From Strongylocentrotus purpuratus (Eukaryota > Echinodermata > Echinoidea > Camarodonta > Strongylocentrotidae): a stretch of 64,000 nucleotides of DNA. The DNA lies in the NCBI RefSeq assembly GCF_000002235.5, contig NW_022145615.1:9118891-9182890 (forward strand), written 5' to 3'. Both the position numbers and the translations under genes were made by a program. The notes below the pieces were generated by a model, which saw only the letters and a program-made list of their open reading frames with translations, did no database searches and was not told the origin of the DNA. Of this stretch, positions 25,081 through 36,580 are shown one piece after another. Numbering within the stretch: position 1 is the stretch's first letter; every line of letters begins with the position of its first letter.

Positions 25081-25635
25081 AGGACGCGGAGAAAAGGAGG
25101 AAAAGAAGGAGCAAGAGGCGGGGAAGAAGAAGAATAAGGAGAAGAAAAAGAAGAAGAAAAAAATTAGAAGAAAAAAAATAGAGGAAGAAAGATGAAAGAT
25201 GAAGAAGTAGAAAAATGAAGAAAAAGAAGGCTAAGAGAGAGGGAGAGAGGAAAAAAGGGATATTGCGGAGGAGCAAGAGCAGGAGCAGGAGGAAAGAAGA
25301 AGCCGGGATGTGCTGAGCATGAGGGGGAGGGGGAACAGGATTAAGAAGAACAAGAAAAAGGAAACTGTGATGGGAGGAAAAGGTAGACAAAAACAAGAGG
25401 AGAGGAATAAGACAAAGAAGGACTAAGTAAGGAGAGGGAGTGGGGAGCGCAAAGATGGGAGTAGGAAGGGGAGGAGGAGAAAGAGGAGGAGAAAAAGAAG
25501 AAGAACAACGAAACAAGAACATGAAAGAATCTTGAGGAAGAGGAGCAGAAGAAGAGGAAGAAGAAGGAGACAAAGGAAAGCAGAGGAGAAGAACAACACA
25601 TAGGAGATTGAGAAGATTAAGAAGAAGAAGAAATA
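25081..25635 (+). repeat. Purine-rich GAA/GGA tract
   Basis: Following the minisatellite, the plus strand stays almost entirely A and G (GAAGAAGAA, GGAGGAG, AAAGAAGAAG) without a fixed period. It extends the purine-rich block to 2 kb. Confidence 0.9.
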
Positions 25636-25995
25636 CATACATGTGTACAACTGTATGTACAGTCTATACAGCCTAACATATTGAAATTTTAATATCTTAA
25701 ACCTGCTCCGAACCTCACTGTCAAGCTATGCTGAATTTTAAACAATGTTTCTCAAACCAGATTCAGTACCCTGTACGAGGTACTTAGCAATTTGCCATGC
25801 AAAATCCTTTCACTGGCCCCATCTCCCTCTTGTCATTTATTCAAGCACTCCATCGCACATCCATTAAGAAACTTGTCTCTATGTCTCCATCCCCATATTA
25901 TTCTGTGTCTGAATGTCTGGTTAACACTGTCAAATTCATTTATCTTTGCTAAAACTCTGCGGCTCATCATTATTAGTGTTATTCCTCATTCAATA

Positions 25996-26168
25996 ACAGG
26001 GGGGAAAATACACAGGGGCTCGGGGCGAATTGGCCCCAGAAAGTCAAAAAAGAGCTCCCTAAAATTTGCATAGAGTTCAATGTTAAACAAATTACAGGGT
26101 GTTATTTTCATGCAAGCAAGCTTGAAAAGTAGCCCCCGAAATTTGTTTAATATTTTTTCCCCTGTAAA
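25996..26168 (+). repeat. Dispersed repeat A, copy 1
   Basis: AAAATACACAGGG, AAGAGC-CCC, TGCATAGA-TTCAATG and AAGCAAGCTT blocks occur in the same order at 27,886-28,066. The ends are GGGGAAAA and TTTTTCCCC in inverted orientation, suggesting a small transposon. No target duplication could be fixed. Confidence 0.75.
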
Positions 26169-26739
26169 ATGCAACATAATATCAAATACATTTCAATCGT
26201 CACTGATTAGATGCCTGTTTCATTAACATTTAATGCAATAATCTTAATCTTAAAAAGCAGAACAGCATCCCCACTGGGCAAGAGAGGAAGTATAATTCAC
26301 CTGCCTTCAATTATGATTCTGCTTCTAAAGATAAAAGTTCACCTTTATATACAGGTACTATAGTTATGTGCATTAAGAGCACAATATCTGGAGCAAAATC
26401 AGCCGGAAAACTGCTGCAGCTGTTAGTTAGTCAACATTCGCAACTATTCATTTCCTTTCAGGACCAGGATATATGACTGAGAAGAAGGAAAATAGACCTA
26501 CATGTACATGTAGCTTACTACTACATCAACAGTACTTTTCTTCTTGTTGTTAATGTCACAGCACATACATGTATACATGTACACCTGAAAATGGGTGTTC
26601 TTGTTCTTAACTCAAATGTAAATGTATTTCTACAGAGACACATTGTACATGTATAATTTAAAAATTTCCCTTTCTGTCTACAAATTTGAATGTAAAACAA
26701 ATTAGGGGTCTGGAGCCATAAAATAGGAGCTCATGTTAA

Positions 26740-27125
26740 AGATAAACTTGAGTTCTAGATAGTAAAAAAAGAAAATGAATTCTCACAGAATCTAACGAAA
26801 CTTACACTGAATGTTCAAGATTACAAATAAATGTCATGTGCCAAACAATTTTGGAAGAAAATGTATACTGGCTGAGTAACGAGCATAGAAAGATAAGGAC
26901 ATCAGGGTAGTACTAGCCCCGACACCATGTGTGTTGTCCCATATACATCTTTCTGTGTAAGTGATTGTTACTTTACCAAGACTCTGCCAAATTTATGATG
27001 ATTTTGATGACTCCAGAACCTTGCATTACACACCATTACTAACATGCTATATGATCAACTTTTCTGATCCATTCCACATCTTTTCTTTCACAATGCAATC
27101 GCATTACCAGAACTCAAGTTTATCT
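26740..27125 (-). mobile_element. TTAA-flanked MITE, family 1 variant tips
   Basis: The interior (26,930-27,105) is clearly the family 1 body in reverse orientation. The tips instead read AGATAAACTTGAGTTCT in perfect 17-bp inverted repeat, with TTAA at 26,736-26,739 and 27,126-27,129. It is a sub-family with matching changes at both ends. Confidence 0.8.
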
Positions 27126-27140
27126 TTAAGCAGAGACCTG

Positions 27141-27225
27141 TGAGTTTTGCTGTTGGTGCTGTTGTTGTTGTTGATATGATTGTTGTTGTTGTTGTTGTTG
27201 CATTTAATTGTTGTTGTGATTTATT
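27141..27225 (+). repeat. (GTT)n microsatellite
   Basis: GTTGTTGTT runs are interrupted by short non-repeat words. Confidence 0.85.
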
Positions 27226-27885
27226 TTGTAATGATATTATTTTTCTTTTTGTTTTGTTTTCGTTACTTTTTCAAGTACTCTCATACCAACACATTTGAAT
27301 AGAAATTCTCTCCTATTTTTCAACTGTCTTCTGTGAAATGAAATACCATCACCTGTGACACATCACCGTTCCCTCATTGCATTCCTCCTGCCTAATTAGC
27401 CCTATAACTGTCACACAGTACTTATGATGTGGTCTGATAATTCGCCTATAGATTTATGAATTTGTTTATTTACTTGTTATCGCACAAATAATACTGATTG
27501 CCAATTCAAAATATTTCTGGCATTTCTGATTACTTCCTACCCCAAATAACTTCCTCTAATTTCTAATCTCTGGCAGAGAAAGATATTTTATATATTTATA
27601 CAAATAATACTAAATCAAGGCACCTACACACTGAGCATTACATATTTCACAACAATTGCTGGGCTACAATGAAAGTTTGTCTAAACACACTACAAAACAG
27701 CTTGCCTCATAACCAATCCTGAATAGTTATCCAGATAAAAGAACAAAATTAAAAACATACTTTTTAAGGCAAAGTGGGAGTAGGGATAAGGAGAGTATTC
27801 AGTACTAAAGATTTAGAGAACCATTAGTATCCTTCTGCATGTTTTCATTCAACATAATAACTAATAAATACAATCCTGGCAAGGA

Positions 27886-28066
27886 TAAAAATACACAGGG
27901 CTCGAGGCAAATTCACCCCCGAAATGCCAAAAAGAGCCCCCGAAAGTCATAAAAGAGCCCCCCAAAATGTGCATAGAATTCAATGCAAAACAACTTAAAG
28001 AGTTTTATTTTCATGAAAGCAAGCTTAAAAAGTAGCCCCAAAAATAAACATTTTTTCCCTACCTTT
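27886..28066 (+). repeat. Dispersed repeat A, copy 2
   Basis: This is a direct-orientation copy of 25,996-26,168, differing mainly by a short extra AAGAGCCCCCGAAAGTC unit. Confidence 0.75.
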
Positions 28067-29015
28067 TGCATAGATAGCCAGGAATATTAAGAAGAGCTAC
28101 ATGTACTAGAATCTATCCAAAGTGGGCATACTGATAGATACAGCTTTACGTACATGTAGGCCTAAATATGCCCAGGGGGTTGGGCTAAACAATGCTAGAG
28201 CTCACTTTGGAGTCAACCAAGAGTACAGTGTATGTAAAAGTTGTATCTTGTATAATTAGCAAAAGAAGATTCCACTTCTGATTTGAACCATAAAATAGGG
28301 GGTGGAATACATGTTCATAGTGTAAGCTGCATGGAAGCCTAAAACTAGCTCAACCATGTCTTTTAAAAAACAGTTGTCTAGTTTACAGTGAGTGAGTCTA
28401 CAGATGTAGAATGTTAAGAATTTATTGTACCTGTAGTACTGTATTAAGCAAATAATTAACACTGACAAGGACTTTTTAGTCCCAAGAACTTACATCTGCA
28501 TGTACATGCAGGCGATGAAAAATAAACTTCCAAGGCAGCTTCATTGTCTCATTAACGTGACAAAAGAATTTTATCTCATCCAACGAACAAAGTCCAATTT
28601 CTTGCATCTATTTCAATTGGATGTGTAAACATTGGTGGGGACGGCCAGGCCTTCAAATTCCAGTATGTATGTGTGTACACATGTACACTTGTACGTGTAA
28701 ATGCACATGTATACCTGCTGATTTTTATTATCACAAATCATTTTGATTGATTATCCGTCTCCCCATTTCAGCAAAAATCCAGCTCAAAGGTAATCCATGA
28801 CACATGTATGTACCTCATGATGAATAAAATCAATACTGGGAAAATTATGATCCCATTCCCTGAATTCATGTAGATCTTGCAAAGAAGAAAGTGATCATAT
28901 TATCTACAGTGAACAATTCTCCTAAATCTAATTAATTACTACTTTAGCGTCTGGTAGTATTCCCTTATGTATAGTTGTTTAAATTGCGATTGTACAGAGC
29001 ACGAAAAAGGTATAG

Positions 29016-29046
29016 ATAAGTACTATCTACCTGAGATAGTACTTAT
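29016..29046. repeat. Perfect short palindrome (hairpin)
   Basis: ATAAGTACTATCT is followed after five bases by its exact complement AGATAGTACTTAT. It is isolated, with no terminator or gene context. Confidence 0.8.
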
Positions 29047-29275
29047 TGTAAAGTAATTTTTTGCTGCTACCCCACTTGCACACCCTTGCCCATTGAATAT
29101 GCATAGCAAAGTAGGTTACATGTCAAATGTCAAATGAGCGTGCATCGACTGTATTACGTGTATGCATGTTGCGCTTTGTAAACTCTAGCTGAAGCCAAAC
29201 TGTCTGCAGAATCAGTTCTTATTATTATGTAAAATTCACTTTAAATAGACCTTATTGCCCATGTGGGATATAAAA

Positions 29276-29434
29276 CAATATTAACCTCCTTTACTCGGGC
29301 AATGGATACAAATTATCATCGCCTCTGTGATCTCAGGGCTACCATCATCCCTCGCCTTGGGTAGATAGTAGCCCCGAGATCACCTCAGCGATGATAGTTT
29401 GCACCATTACCCTCGTAGTTGATTAATATTTGCT
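29276..29434. mobile_element. Fold-back MITE-like element
   Basis: Arms of about 70 bp (29,276-29,345 and 29,360-29,434) are imperfect inverted repeats sharing ATCATCGC, TGATCTC-GGGCTAC and TTAATATTG-like blocks around a 15-bp loop. Confidence 0.7.
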
Positions 29435-30707
29435 TAATATGGACATTTATAATCATATCAAATTAACTAATAGTCCTTTTGATAATATAAACAATGTAGC
29501 TAACAAGCCCAATGGCAGGCTATTACACCATGTGAATTTCTGTGGTTCCCTTAATCCTTAAAAATCAATTTAACAGGATGTACATACATGTACAAATCAA
29601 TTGTACAACACTGTTACACTTGTACCATGTCCGCTGTACGATAGTTACTGAGACCGGAGAATGTACATTATACACATGTACACACTTCGACAAAGGCCAT
29701 CTTCAAATCAAAACACCATTTCTAAGGATTCACTCAACTGTCACTTAATCAATAGCTGAACACAGACAGAAAACTTGCAGGCACAAATGGGGTGGAAAGG
29801 CCTGAAATCTCTGCCAGACAGCTATACAATAAGCTTTGATAATAAAAGTCTCAGCTTTACATTGTACATCAATAACGTAGAGAAAGAATCCTGAATAGCT
29901 GGACCATTTACCATTGCTTGGCAAGGTCACTTACTGATTTATGGACAATGAAACAAACAAAGGAATCCCAAAAATATATGACCCAAAAAGGGAGGGAAAT
30001 GGTATAAAACCTACAGTGTACATGTGCCGGGACAGTGTTCCACAGTACATGGAGTCCACAGCATTAAAATCTTTAATGTTCTAATGGTTGATTAGAATCA
30101 AGTGAATCTCTGGTGGAAGTATAGGGGCACATACCTCCCCCTCCCCCCCCCCCTCCCCCTTCCCCCTTCCCCCACTTCTTTACTTAAAAGCAATATCAAT
30201 GGAAGGATGAGCTAGTTCTGGTAACAATTGGGGGCAAATGGGCTGGTGGTGAACATTTTTTCCACTACCGGTAGTCTATTGGTTCATATGAACAACAAAA
30301 AAGTCATTGAAAGCCTGTTTTGTGTGTTTCGTATTGGCTTCAAAACAATCCGGGTTTCAAAATATGCATTGTTAGTGCTTTTTTCATTTTTATTTTAGAA
30401 ACTCCAATCTAAAATGTTGCTGTTCTCGTTTTCAATGACATGTGTGCTAGTGCTCCATGTACATACACCAGAGAATTGGGGTGTGTTTCCGTATCCTATA
30501 GGTGCTGTGCCTGGAGTGGTGTGTGGCAATGATTGCATATTTTGGCTCAATCAAACGTACAGTACATTCAAACATCCATTGCATGATTCAAACTTAAATT
30601 TACTTGTTCAAAATTAAAACTTGTTTGCATAATGTGTACACACCTAATTGAATCTCTGTTTGTATAACTATTACAAGAACTTAAACTGCAAGTGCAAAAC
30701 ATGCTGG

Positions 30708-30815
30708 TGGGGAGAGAGGAGAGAGGGGAGAGGGGTGAGAGGGGAGAGAGGAGAGAGGAGAGAGAGGAGAGAGAGGAGAGAGAGGAGAGAGAGGAGAGAG
30801 AGAGAGGAGAGAGAG

Positions 30816-30870
<55 letters not shown>

Positions 30871-30945
30871 GAGAGAGAGGAGAGAGAGGAGAGAGAGGAG
30901 AGAGAGGAGAGAGAGGAGAGGGAGAGGGAGAGGGGTAGGGGTAGA
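30708..30945 (+). repeat. (GA)n/(GGAGA)n microsatellite
   Basis: This is a pure purine run of GAGAGAGG units. Long open frames on both strands are Arg/Glu or Leu/Ser translations of the repeat. Confidence 0.95.
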
Positions 30946-30984
30946 ATCTACTTCTGGTACTCTGGTAGTGATACATACATTGTA

Positions 30985-31300
30985 GATGATAGTGATGATG
31001 ATAATGATGACAAAAGATAATAATGATAATAATAATGACAACAATAACACCACAACACAATGATGATGAACATTGATGGTGATGATGATGGTGATGATGA
31101 TGCTGATGGTGATGATGATGATGATGATAATGATTCATTGATTGTGATGATGATTGTGATGATGATTAGATGATGATGATGGTGATAAATTTTCGATTTA
31201 GATGATGATGATGGTGATGATGATGGTGATGATAATGGTGATGATAATGGTGATGATGATGATCAGAATTAATGATGAAGAAGATGATCAAAATTATGGT
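30985..31300 (+). repeat. (GAT)n microsatellite
   Basis: Imperfect GATGATGGTGAT triplets continue on the far side of the inserted MITE at 31,373-31,613 (31,616-31,750). Confidence 0.95.
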
Positions 31301-31372
31301 GATGGAAGAATCCTGGATCAATGAACAGGCTTAGACCTACAACATCATGTATTTTAGTAAAGTAAGTAAGTA

Positions 31373-31613
31373 CACTACTGCCTAAAGGTTTTGGCAGCGG
31401 GCTGACCCGATGCCCGAAGCGCGTAGCTGAAGAAACGATGTTCGGGTCGCGCCCGAAATCTACCCGAAATCAGCCCGAAATCAGCCCGAAATCTGCCCGA
31501 AATCTGCCCGAACTTGCTCACATTTTTGGCAATTGACACTCAAAAAAAATACGCGACCCGCGAGTAGCTTGCCCGCGCCCGCAGCCCGCTGCCAAAACCT
31601 TTAGGCAGTAGTG
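31373..31613 (+). mobile_element. TA-flanked MITE with 32-bp perfect inverted tips
   Basis: Tips starting CACTACTGCCTAAAGG are perfect for 32 bp at both ends, with TA at 31,371-31,372 and 31,614-31,615. The middle (31,455-31,512) holds five or six CCCGAAATC units with 12-bp spacing. The GC-rich body contrasts with the GAT repeat it sits in. A TA target suggests a Tc1/mariner-type mobiliser. Confidence 0.88.
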
Positions 31614-32348
31614 TAGATAATGGTGATGATAATGGCGATGGTGCATGATGGTGATGATGGTGATGATGGTGATGATAATGATGATAATGATGATAATGAT
31701 GATAATGATGATTATTGATGATAATGATATGATGATGATGATGATGATAGGAATTATAAGGACGAGAAAATCAACACAGAAAAATGAGAACAAATACAGT
31801 GGGCAAAGGGGGTATCAAAACCATTGGATGGAGGAATTAAAGAGAACACTAAATATCAAATATTAATTCACAGGCAAAGAATACATGTATGCACAGCCAC
31901 CAAAACATGATGTGTAGTGCAGGAAAATTAAAAATCTAAATTTAGAGTTCAACACATGGGGGGGGGGCTGTAATTTAATTTTTGTGATCAAGGAATTTAT
32001 CTACAGCTACATGTACATGTAGATAAGTATCTCTTTGACAATACTAATAGATTTATAGACTAGCCTTACCCATAACATAACTCATCTAAACTGGGGTAAG
32101 TAAGTTTCTTCTCTTCTGTTGTACAAACTTAAATGTTTCGCGCATCATTATGTGAAATCCTTTGTCATTGCCTTTTCAATTTCCAAAGCTGCGCCGCGCC
32201 GGGGCTTTTACTTAACCAGCCTTTCACCATCACAATAACACAATAACCCAGTACCGGTACCCATCGCATCGCGCACAAGCACATCCCCGGCTCCCTAGAT
32301 CGGGGACGCACCGGGTGAAACTGGTCACTCGGTTTCGCTTGCTCTTAC

Positions 32349-32410
32349 CTGCCAATATCTTCTCCAATTTGATAAAACTCTTCCACCGATTCCGTCCGAA
32401 ACATCGCCAT
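32349..32410 (-). CDS. DAPK: Death-associated protein kinase, coding exon 1 with start codon
   Basis: Sixty-two coding bases give 20 codons: MAMFRTESVEEF then YQIGEDIG, plus two bases (AG) that exon 2 completes as Ser to make GSGQF. The segment aligns with the N-terminus of DAPKs (VFRQE..DDYY..GEELGSGQF in human DAPK1). The start has G at -3 and G at +4, and an in-frame TGA lies 24 bases upstream, so no longer N-terminus is possible without another exon. The donor is GTAAGA at 32,348. Met3 is a weaker alternative start. The exon is too short to stand out as an open frame and was found by matching phase and homology. Confidence 0.92.
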
Positions 32411-32600
32411 TTCCAAGGACCCTGTATTTCCTCAGTGATTCAAATTTGTAGACATCTCGAACTTGAATATCATAAACATAGTAAGTGATAATTCCAGTGA
32501 TATACAATCCAGGGAATATTGGGAAGCCATACACTTCTGTCACTGTTAGAAACCACCTTGCATCACTGCACGCTCACGGTGCGCGGTCCCGGTGAAATTC
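32411..32600 (-). promoter_or_regulatory. DAPK: Probable DAPK 5' leader and promoter area
   Basis: Immediately upstream of the start codon, and in the first part of intron 1, CpG density rises well above the AT-rich surroundings (32,190-32,350 and 32,565-32,600), as expected near a transcription start. No TATA box or initiator could be assigned, so the limits are inferred. Confidence 0.4.
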
Positions 32601-33120
32601 AATGTTGTATGGGTTGCATATGTTTATAGTGCATAACGCATGTGACGTGCATTAGTGCAGTCATCCATACAATAAAGGCGTTCGGAGATTTCTTTACTTT
32701 TGTTTACTTTATACAAGAAGTAACTTCTTGCTTTATATGATTCGTCAGATTTTTCTATAGTTTGATCAAGTTGATACATACAAGCGCACACACCACCACC
32801 CCTCTTCCCCAGGAGCGGATCCAGGGGCTTGGGGCGCACGCCTCCTTTTTACTTGTACCTTCAACAACCGCTCTAAAGGGTAACTTTTTCACAAAAAATC
32901 CCTAAACATGGGTGTTTGCCATGCAAACACCCCCCAAAACAAATACAAATTGTGAAAAATGCATCAAAATGACCCTTAATAAAGGATAGGGGTTTCGAGG
33001 CTTGAGCGGCACACCCCCATCCACGTCCAAACCAAATCTGAGTCAAATTTCCATTTGCAATCAGCTCTAGCAAGCCTAATTAACTCCTTCACAAAAGAAT
33101 TAGATATTTATAAATAATAT

Positions 33121-33125
33121 ATCTC

Positions 33126-33186
<61 letters not shown>

Positions 33187-33275
33187 TCCTCTCTCTTTCT
33201 CCCCATCTCTCCTTTTTTCCATCTCAACTCTCTCTCTCTCTTTCTCTTTCTCTTTCTCTCTCTCTTTCTTTAACC
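33121..33275 (+). repeat. (CT)n microsatellite
   Basis: CT dinucleotides with TTT and CC interruptions end in a poly-C run. Confidence 0.95.
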
Positions 33276-33942
33276 CCCCCCCCCCCCCCTGCCTCATCTC
33301 CCCATTTTCCCAAATTATGAACGACTAATTAAAAGAAGTTGTAACATCTATAATGACAAATTAAATTATATAATGGTAGTGATTCAAAATCCGTTGCAGA
33401 TTATCATTAAATGATGAAACAATTAGCGTAATAGACGTTGGATAAAATCACAACATGATAATGGATATTTTAAAAAATACAATAACCTGCTGAACGACCG
33501 TAAGCTGGCGCTGTTGATTTTGTACGGAGTGCCTTATGGATCTATATGACTTTGCATTGATTAACGACTGATAAAAGAATCGTGGATCTTGAGAGGGGTA
33601 TCAAATTGATTTATTGGGTAGGGGCCCGGAGAGGATGGGGGGGGGGGGGGGTACTCAGATTTGGTTTTGACGGGGTATGCCGCTGAAGCCTCGAAATCCC
33701 TATTTTTAAGCGTCATTTTAGCGGATTTTTCTCGAAGTAAAGCCCACAATTTTGAAAAAGCGGACCCATGTTTAGGGGTATTTTTGTTTAAAATGGGACC
33801 TATGTTTAGGGATTTTTGTGTGAAATTTTTCCATTAGAGCGGCACACCCCCGTATGTCTTATATGTGAGTGCTCCCCCCCCCCCCCCCTCCCCCGGGTAG
33901 GGGAACGTACACCCGAGCTACCCCCTCCCCTGAATATACCAT

Positions 33943-33944
33943 GT

Positions 33945-33976
<32 letters not shown>

Positions 33977-34025
33977 TCTCGCTCTCTCTCTCTCTCTCTT
34001 TCTCTCTCCTTATTTCTCTCCCTTT
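33943..34025 (+). repeat. (CT)n microsatellite
   Basis: CT dinucleotide tract with few interruptions. Confidence 0.95.
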
Positions 34026-34380
34026 TCTCACCTTTTTATATCTTTTGAGTACTCAGTTCGAAGTTCCAACAACAGAATTACACATGATAACGATTTGACT
34101 TTTTTATATAATATATAATATACTGAAAGACTCGATGTATTTTTACTTTCCAAAGTAAAATTAATATTCAGTGCAAGTATAAACAAAAATAATATGTAAG
34201 TGGAAAGGGGCTTAGACATTGCATTGTACTATGCTAACTCATCGGACTAAAATATTGTACATTTAGTACTCGCCTGGTTACGAACAACATACTGTTACAC
34301 AAAATTAAGTCTTCAGTAGTGGTGCACTTATACACGGCACTTAAAATGCAGAGACAGAGTCAAACGAATCAATCGTTTAA

Positions 34381-35260
34381 TAAAGAGAGTTTGTAACATT
34401 GTTAAAGGTAAAGACCAGTATTGGAAACCCCCAATTTCAAAAAATGAAATGGAAGCTCTCATTACCAATCATGTGAAAGAATATGTTTTTACTAATACAT
34501 GATGATAAAAAATTTGCCGGGAAACCGCCTACTAATTCATATATTTGGTAAATTTGTTTCTCTCATGGTCTGTGAGAGATATAGGGTAGTCCCATATACA
34601 TCTTTCTGTGTATAGTGCTAGTAACTTTACAAAGAATGGGCCAAATTTCTTATCATTTTGATGATTCCAGAACCTTGCAGATGCTAGATGCTAGATGATC
34701 AACCTTTTCTGATCGATTCCACAACGTTTCTTTCACTATGCAATCGCATGACCATAACTGGTCTTTACCTTTAAGATGAGAGAACATTTTGCTGAGGTAG
34801 TAACTTCAATCCCAGATGTAGAATTAAAGATAATCTGAATGTTTGAGTGAAAAACAGACCATTATTAATGATACAAATTGGGAAAAAGTGATCTGATCGT
34901 AATTTATCATAATAAAATTTCAGATGAATGTAAATCGTCATGAAAGCAATGAATTTGCTTCATGTACCATTCCAAACATTTAAGTGTTGACAGATTTTAA
35001 AAAGCCAGTTTTATGTCTAATTTTCATGAGAAAATGGTTGAGAAAATCCAAAAATTAGTTGGGATAATTTACTGTTATACGCCTTCAAAGAAAACCATAA
35101 ATATCTTTGTAGTTCCCCGTGTGGTTTGAGTATTTTTTTCAGGATTTTGTGCATGTTAGAGGGTTAGTACAGTATATAGGAGCAATGTAATAAGTAACAT
35201 TTTATACACAAATTACGTAGTTTTTTCCATTAACGTTCAACAATGTTACCGGTTCACTTT
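34381..35260 (-). mobile_element. TTAA-flanked element, family 6, split by a family 1 MITE
   Basis: This is the reverse-complement copy of 42,209-42,715, ending in GTAACATTGTT arms with TTAA at 34,377-34,380 and 35,261-35,264. A family 1 MITE sits in it at 34,406-34,770. Without that insert it is about 510 bp and non-coding. Confidence 0.85.
34406..34770 (-). mobile_element. TTAA-flanked MITE, family 1, nested
   Basis: Tips AGGTAAAGACCAGT, with TTAA at 34,402-34,405 and 34,771-34,774. It lies inside the family 6 element. The empty site is seen in the other family 6 copy as TTCA, so the duplication of TTAA on insertion can be read directly. Confidence 0.93.
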
Positions 35261-35523
35261 TTAATGTACTCTTTACAATATCTTACGCTAGGCACGTTTT
35301 TTTTTCTTCTGCAAAAGGGTTGAAATCGACCTTTTTATGAGAAATGTGTACAGTTATCATGGAAGCTATAAATGCATGTGGAAATAATGGCTTCTACAAA
35401 AGGTGTACACGTACCTAACCTGCTGAAATCAGACGAGAGATGTCAAACTACTTAATAATGTAACATTTCGATAAAGGTATTTAAAGTCTGGAGTCCATGT
35501 AAGAACTCTGACTCAAAGTTATT

Positions 35524-35684
35524 GGTCCGAATTCACAAAGGAGGTTTGTATTGTCGACAAACCTAGGTTTTATTAGCGTCATAATTATGACGCGTTTCGA
35601 CGCGTTTCAAACCAAGGTTTGTACAAAATATATGACGCACATAATCCTATGTTTGTCAACAAACCTCCTTTGTGAATTCGGGCC
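35524..35684 (+). mobile_element. Palindromic MITE, CCGAATTCACAAAGG tips
   Basis: Inverted ends CCGAATTCACAAAGGAGG surround an inner GCGTCATAATTATGACGC palindrome. ATT flanks both sides. A second copy, interrupted by another element, lies at 51,961-53,075. Confidence 0.85.
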
Positions 35685-36244
35685 ATTATGTGTGAGATAG
35701 TTGGACAAAAGGAGGATTTAGATCACTCTAGAAGCTTCTATGAATTGATCATCAGATCAGGGACAGACTGCCCTACAAAAATCTGGCTAATCTGCATGTG
35801 AAGCACATTCTATCCATAATGATTGTTACACGCACATCGTCATCGAAATATCAACGCAACGGGTTGCTATACATTGCATGTTATACATGTAATATCAAGT
35901 GAGAACAAGATGGGACTAGTATCCACATTCTTAAGATCTGGGGAAAAATAAAGAGAAATATACGCCAGTTGAGACCAACGGTGGTCTACAAAAACCATCA
36001 AAATACTACTTTTAAATTGTTCTATTCGTCAAGAAAATTTCGATTGAATAATTCAATGTTTTAGGATGATTCCTTCGGGAAACAAAGACATCACGAAAAT
36101 GGAAAGAGTATGTCCACAAGGAAATATTCAAGTAGGGGAATTTTTTAAAAACTTTAAAGAGGGTAATACGTAAAAGGGCGTAGTTGTCTGCAAACTTACT
36201 CGACGAGGTATAGTTGTCTTGAAAACGGTTTTTGATTTAGATAA

Positions 36245-36488
36245 GGGGTCAACAAAAAAGATGTTGTATTGCCCTTTGCGCGACCCAAATATCTTGAAAT
36301 CTACGGTGGGCGTTTTAATAAGGATTTTTTTTTTTTAAACCTCTTTTTAGAAAAAAAAATGTATCAAAGCATTCAAACTTTGGAAATATCAGCCTAAAGA
36401 GGGAGACCAAAAATAGATTTCCGACCGACCGACCGACCGACCCATGTTTTGGCACTTAAAGGGCAATACAACATTTTTGTTAAAGGCC
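36245..36488 (-). mobile_element. PIF/Harbinger-like MITE near the end of channel copy 1
   Basis: TAA at 36,242-36,244 and 36,489-36,491 flanks ends GGGGTCAACAAAAAAGATG and GGCCTTTAACAAAAATG (inverted). Both arms then share TTGTATTGCCCTTT. It is the reverse-orientation relative of 57,083-57,515. It starts 92 bp downstream of the copy 1 stop codon and may lie in the 3' UTR. Confidence 0.85.
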
Positions 36489-36580
36489 TAACTGCATACA
36501 TTTCGTGTTCGTAAGTCATAGCTAAAACGAACACACAAACAAACAAATAAGCAAAACAACTGTGTTACGTTTTTTCTTCC

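Larger units (their letters stand above)
32601..36580. other. Intergenic region between DAPK and channel copy 1
   Basis: Apart from CT repeats, nested TTAA elements and two small MITEs listed separately, this holds dispersed GC-skewed repeat debris at 32,815-33,030 and 33,600-33,930 (GCGGCACACCCCC words, poly-G/poly-C runs). No open frame has family resemblance. Confidence 0.6.

Noticed and set aside
23522..25642. 706-codon open frame on the minus strand
   Set aside because: It is the 20-bp minisatellite read in one frame; a 20-residue Ser/Pro/Leu period, no splice or homology support.
30568..31138. Leu/Ser- and Arg/Glu-rich open frames
   Set aside because: Translations of GA and GAT microsatellites.
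32325..32543. 72-codon minus-strand frame as a gene
   Set aside because: The real coding frame here is a different one, the DAPK start exon, which has an ATG, a donor and homology.
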